DNA of 40,711 nt from the NCBI GenBank assembly GCA_905480355.1, contig CAJQQA010000124.1, forward strand, positions 1 to 40,711, read 5' to 3'. The DNA is from an uncultured Flavobacteriales bacterium (GTDB lineage: Bacteria > Bacteroidota > Bacteroidia > Flavobacteriales_D > Crocinitomicaceae). Under the pieces are notes generated by a model that did no database searches, was not told the DNA's origin, and was given only the letters and a program-made list of their open reading frames with translations. Numbering within the stretch: the first letter of the stretch is position 1; the number at the start of each line of letters is the position of its first letter. Made by a program: the position numbers and the translations under genes. Shown here in pieces: positions 39,163 to 40,711 of the stretch.

Positions 39163-40656
39163 ATGAAAAATATTTATCTATTACTTACAATTTGTCTTCT
39201 TAGTACAATTACTAACGCTCAATGGAGCCAAAAAGGAGCAGATATCGATGGTGAAGCAGCTGAAGATCAGAGTGGGTTTAGGACAGGAATGTCGATGAGC
39301 GCAGATGGGAATACCATTGCTATAGGGGCGCATAAAAATGATGGTTTAGCTTTAGATGCAGGGCATGTACGAGTTTATGAATGGAACAGTTCTGCATGGA
39401 TTCAGAAAGGAGCAGACATCGATGGAGAAGCAGCTGATGATCGGAGTGGCTACTCAGTATCATTAAGTACAGATGGGAATACCCTTGCTATAGGAGCAGT
39501 AAACAATGATGGGACAGCTTTAGATGCAGGGCATGTGCGGATTTATGAATGGAGCGGTTCTGCATGGATTCAAAAAGGAGCAGACATCGATGGAGAAGCA
39601 GCTGGAGATCGGAGTGGCTACTCAGTATCATTAAGTACAGATGGGAATACCCTTGCTATAGGGGCGCCATATAATGATGGAACAGGAGTAAGCGCAGGAC
39701 ATGTAAGGGTTTATGAATGGAACGGTTCTATATGGAATCAAAAAGGAGCAGACATCGATGGGGCATTTCCTGTTGATTTAAGTGGCGCTTCAATATCTTT
39801 GAGCTCAGATGGTAATACCTTGGCGATAGGAGCAGTAAACAATGATGGGACAGGGTCAAATGCAGGTCATGTACGGATTTATGAATGGAGCGGCTCTGCA
39901 TGGGTTCAAAAAGGAGCAGACATCGATGGAGAAGCAGCTGGCGATTTAAGTGGCTCCTCAGTATCTTTGAGCTCAGATGGTAATACCTTGGCGATAGGAG
40001 CGGCAAACAATGATGGAACAGGGTCACAGGCAGGCCATGTACGAATTTATGAGTGGAGCAGTTCTGCATGGGTTTTAAAAGGAGCAGATATAGACGGGGA
40101 AGCAGCTGGAGATTTAAGTGGCTCCTCAGTATCTTTGAGCACAGATGGTAACACCCTTGCGATAGGAGCATTGAACAATGATGGGGCAGCACTAGATGCA
40201 GGCCATGCGAGGGTTTATGAATGGAACAGTTCTGCATGGATTCAAAAAGGAGCAGATATAGATGGTGAAGCAGCTGATGATTTAAGTGGCTACTCAGTAT
40301 CATTAAACTCAGATGGAAATACCCTTGCGATAGGGGCGCCATTTAATGATGGAAATGGAAGTGATGCGGGTCATGTAATAGTATATAATGTAAATACAAT
40401 TGGAATTAATGAATTAGAAGCTGGTTCATTTTTAATTTACCCTAATCCAACTGTTGGAAATTTCTCTATTGACTTAAGATTGAATTGCGAATCAGTAAAC
40501 GTACATATCACAGATATAACAGGAAAACTGATCCAATCAAACTCATACAATAACAGCAAGTTTCTGGAGATGACACTTGAAAACCCTGCTGGGGTTTATT
40601 TGCTGGTCATTGAATCGAAAGAAAAGAAGGAAGTAATTCGGTTGGTTAAAGAATAA
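39163..40656 (+). CDS. Secreted seven-repeat beta-propeller-like protein with T9SS sorting domain
   Basis: Signal peptide; seven copies of xDGNTLAIGAxxNDGxxxxAGHVRVYEW...; C-terminal IYPNPTVGNFSIDL...GVYLLVIESKEKKEVIRLVKE. Confidence 0.88.
   Translation: MKNIYLLLTICLLSTITNAQWSQKGADIDGEAAEDQSGFRTGMSMSADGNTIAIGAHKNDGLALDAGHVRVYEWNSSAWIQKGADIDGEAADDRSGYSVSLSTDGNTLAIGAVNNDGTALDAGHVRIYEWSGSAWIQKGADIDGEAAGDRSGYSVSLSTDGNTLAIGAPYNDGTGVSAGHVRVYEWNGSIWNQKGADIDGAFPVDLSGASISLSSDGNTLAIGAVNNDGTGSNAGHVRIYEWSGSAWVQKGADIDGEAAGDLSGSSVSLSSDGNTLAIGAANNDGTGSQAGHVRIYEWSSSAWVLKGADIDGEAAGDLSGSSVSLSTDGNTLAIGALNNDGAALDAGHARVYEWNSSAWIQKGADIDGEAADDLSGYSVSLNSDGNTLAIGAPFNDGNGSDAGHVIVYNVNTIGINELEAGSFLIYPNPTVGNFSIDLRLNCESVNVHITDITGKLIQSNSYNNSKFLEMTLENPAGVYLLVIESKEKKEVIRLVKE
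39235..40390 (+). repeat. Intragenic tandem repeat, 168-bp (56-aa) period, seven units
   Basis: GGAGCAGAYATMGAYGG recurs at 39235, 39409, 39577, 39745, 39913, 40081 and 40249 (spacing 174 then 168 x5). Confidence 0.93.
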
Positions 40657-40675
40657 AACGATTTACCAACAAAAC

Positions 40676-40701
40676 CTAAACTGCATTAAAACGCAGTTTA
40701 G
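40676..40701 (+). terminator. Hairpin terminator candidate CTAAACTGC / GCAGTTTAG
   Basis: 9-bp perfect stem, 8-nt loop, 20 nt after the repeat-protein stop; no clear T tract before the window end. Confidence 0.6.
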
Positions 40702-40711
40702 CCAACCGTTA

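Noticed and set aside
39728-40342. 204-aa minus-strand ORF with repetitive His/Leu-rich sequence
   Set aside because: Antisense shadow of the in-phase 168-bp repeats on the plus strand; lack of stops is inherited by each repeat copy.
39235-40390. Regularly spaced repeats as a possible CRISPR array
   Set aside because: Repeats are 168 bp, in frame and translated with imperfect identity throughout; no short repeat/unique spacer pattern and no cas genes.

Overview
This window looks like chromosomal DNA from an AT-rich Bacteroidota (Flavobacteriales/Crocinitomicaceae-like) bacterium. Evidence: four proteins with type IX secretion (T9SS) C-terminal sorting domains, TAnnTTTG-type -7 promoter elements, and typical gene content. 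Most of it is ordinary: an OmpR-type regulator, dCMP deaminase, S41 protease, rsmA, a PLP sulfur enzyme, a TrkA-N protein, SDR, TfoX-N protein, two aldehyde dehydrogenases, a cation:proton antiporter, rsmI, a hemA-hemC-hemD-hemW-VanZ run, uridine kinase and a large NtrY-like sensor kinase. Accessory content: an arsenic cluster (arsR-arsI-arsC-aquaporin) with a readable operator palindrome and no efflux pump in the window, two secreted metalloproteases (M43-like, M36-like), a heme-c/copper-monooxygenase-like T9SS protein, a seven-repeat (56 aa) T9SS protein that looks like a closed beta-propeller, an unannotated 32-aa Lys-rich small ORF, and a small membrane-protein gene split by a -1 frameshift. 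I found no CRISPR array, rRNA, tRNA, transposase, phage or obvious defence island. I see no convincing new multi-gene system. The best leads are the propeller gene, the orphan 538-aa membrane protein, the small ORF, the ars operon architecture, and several -7-like boxes 4-6 nt from start codons, which suggest leaderless transcripts.
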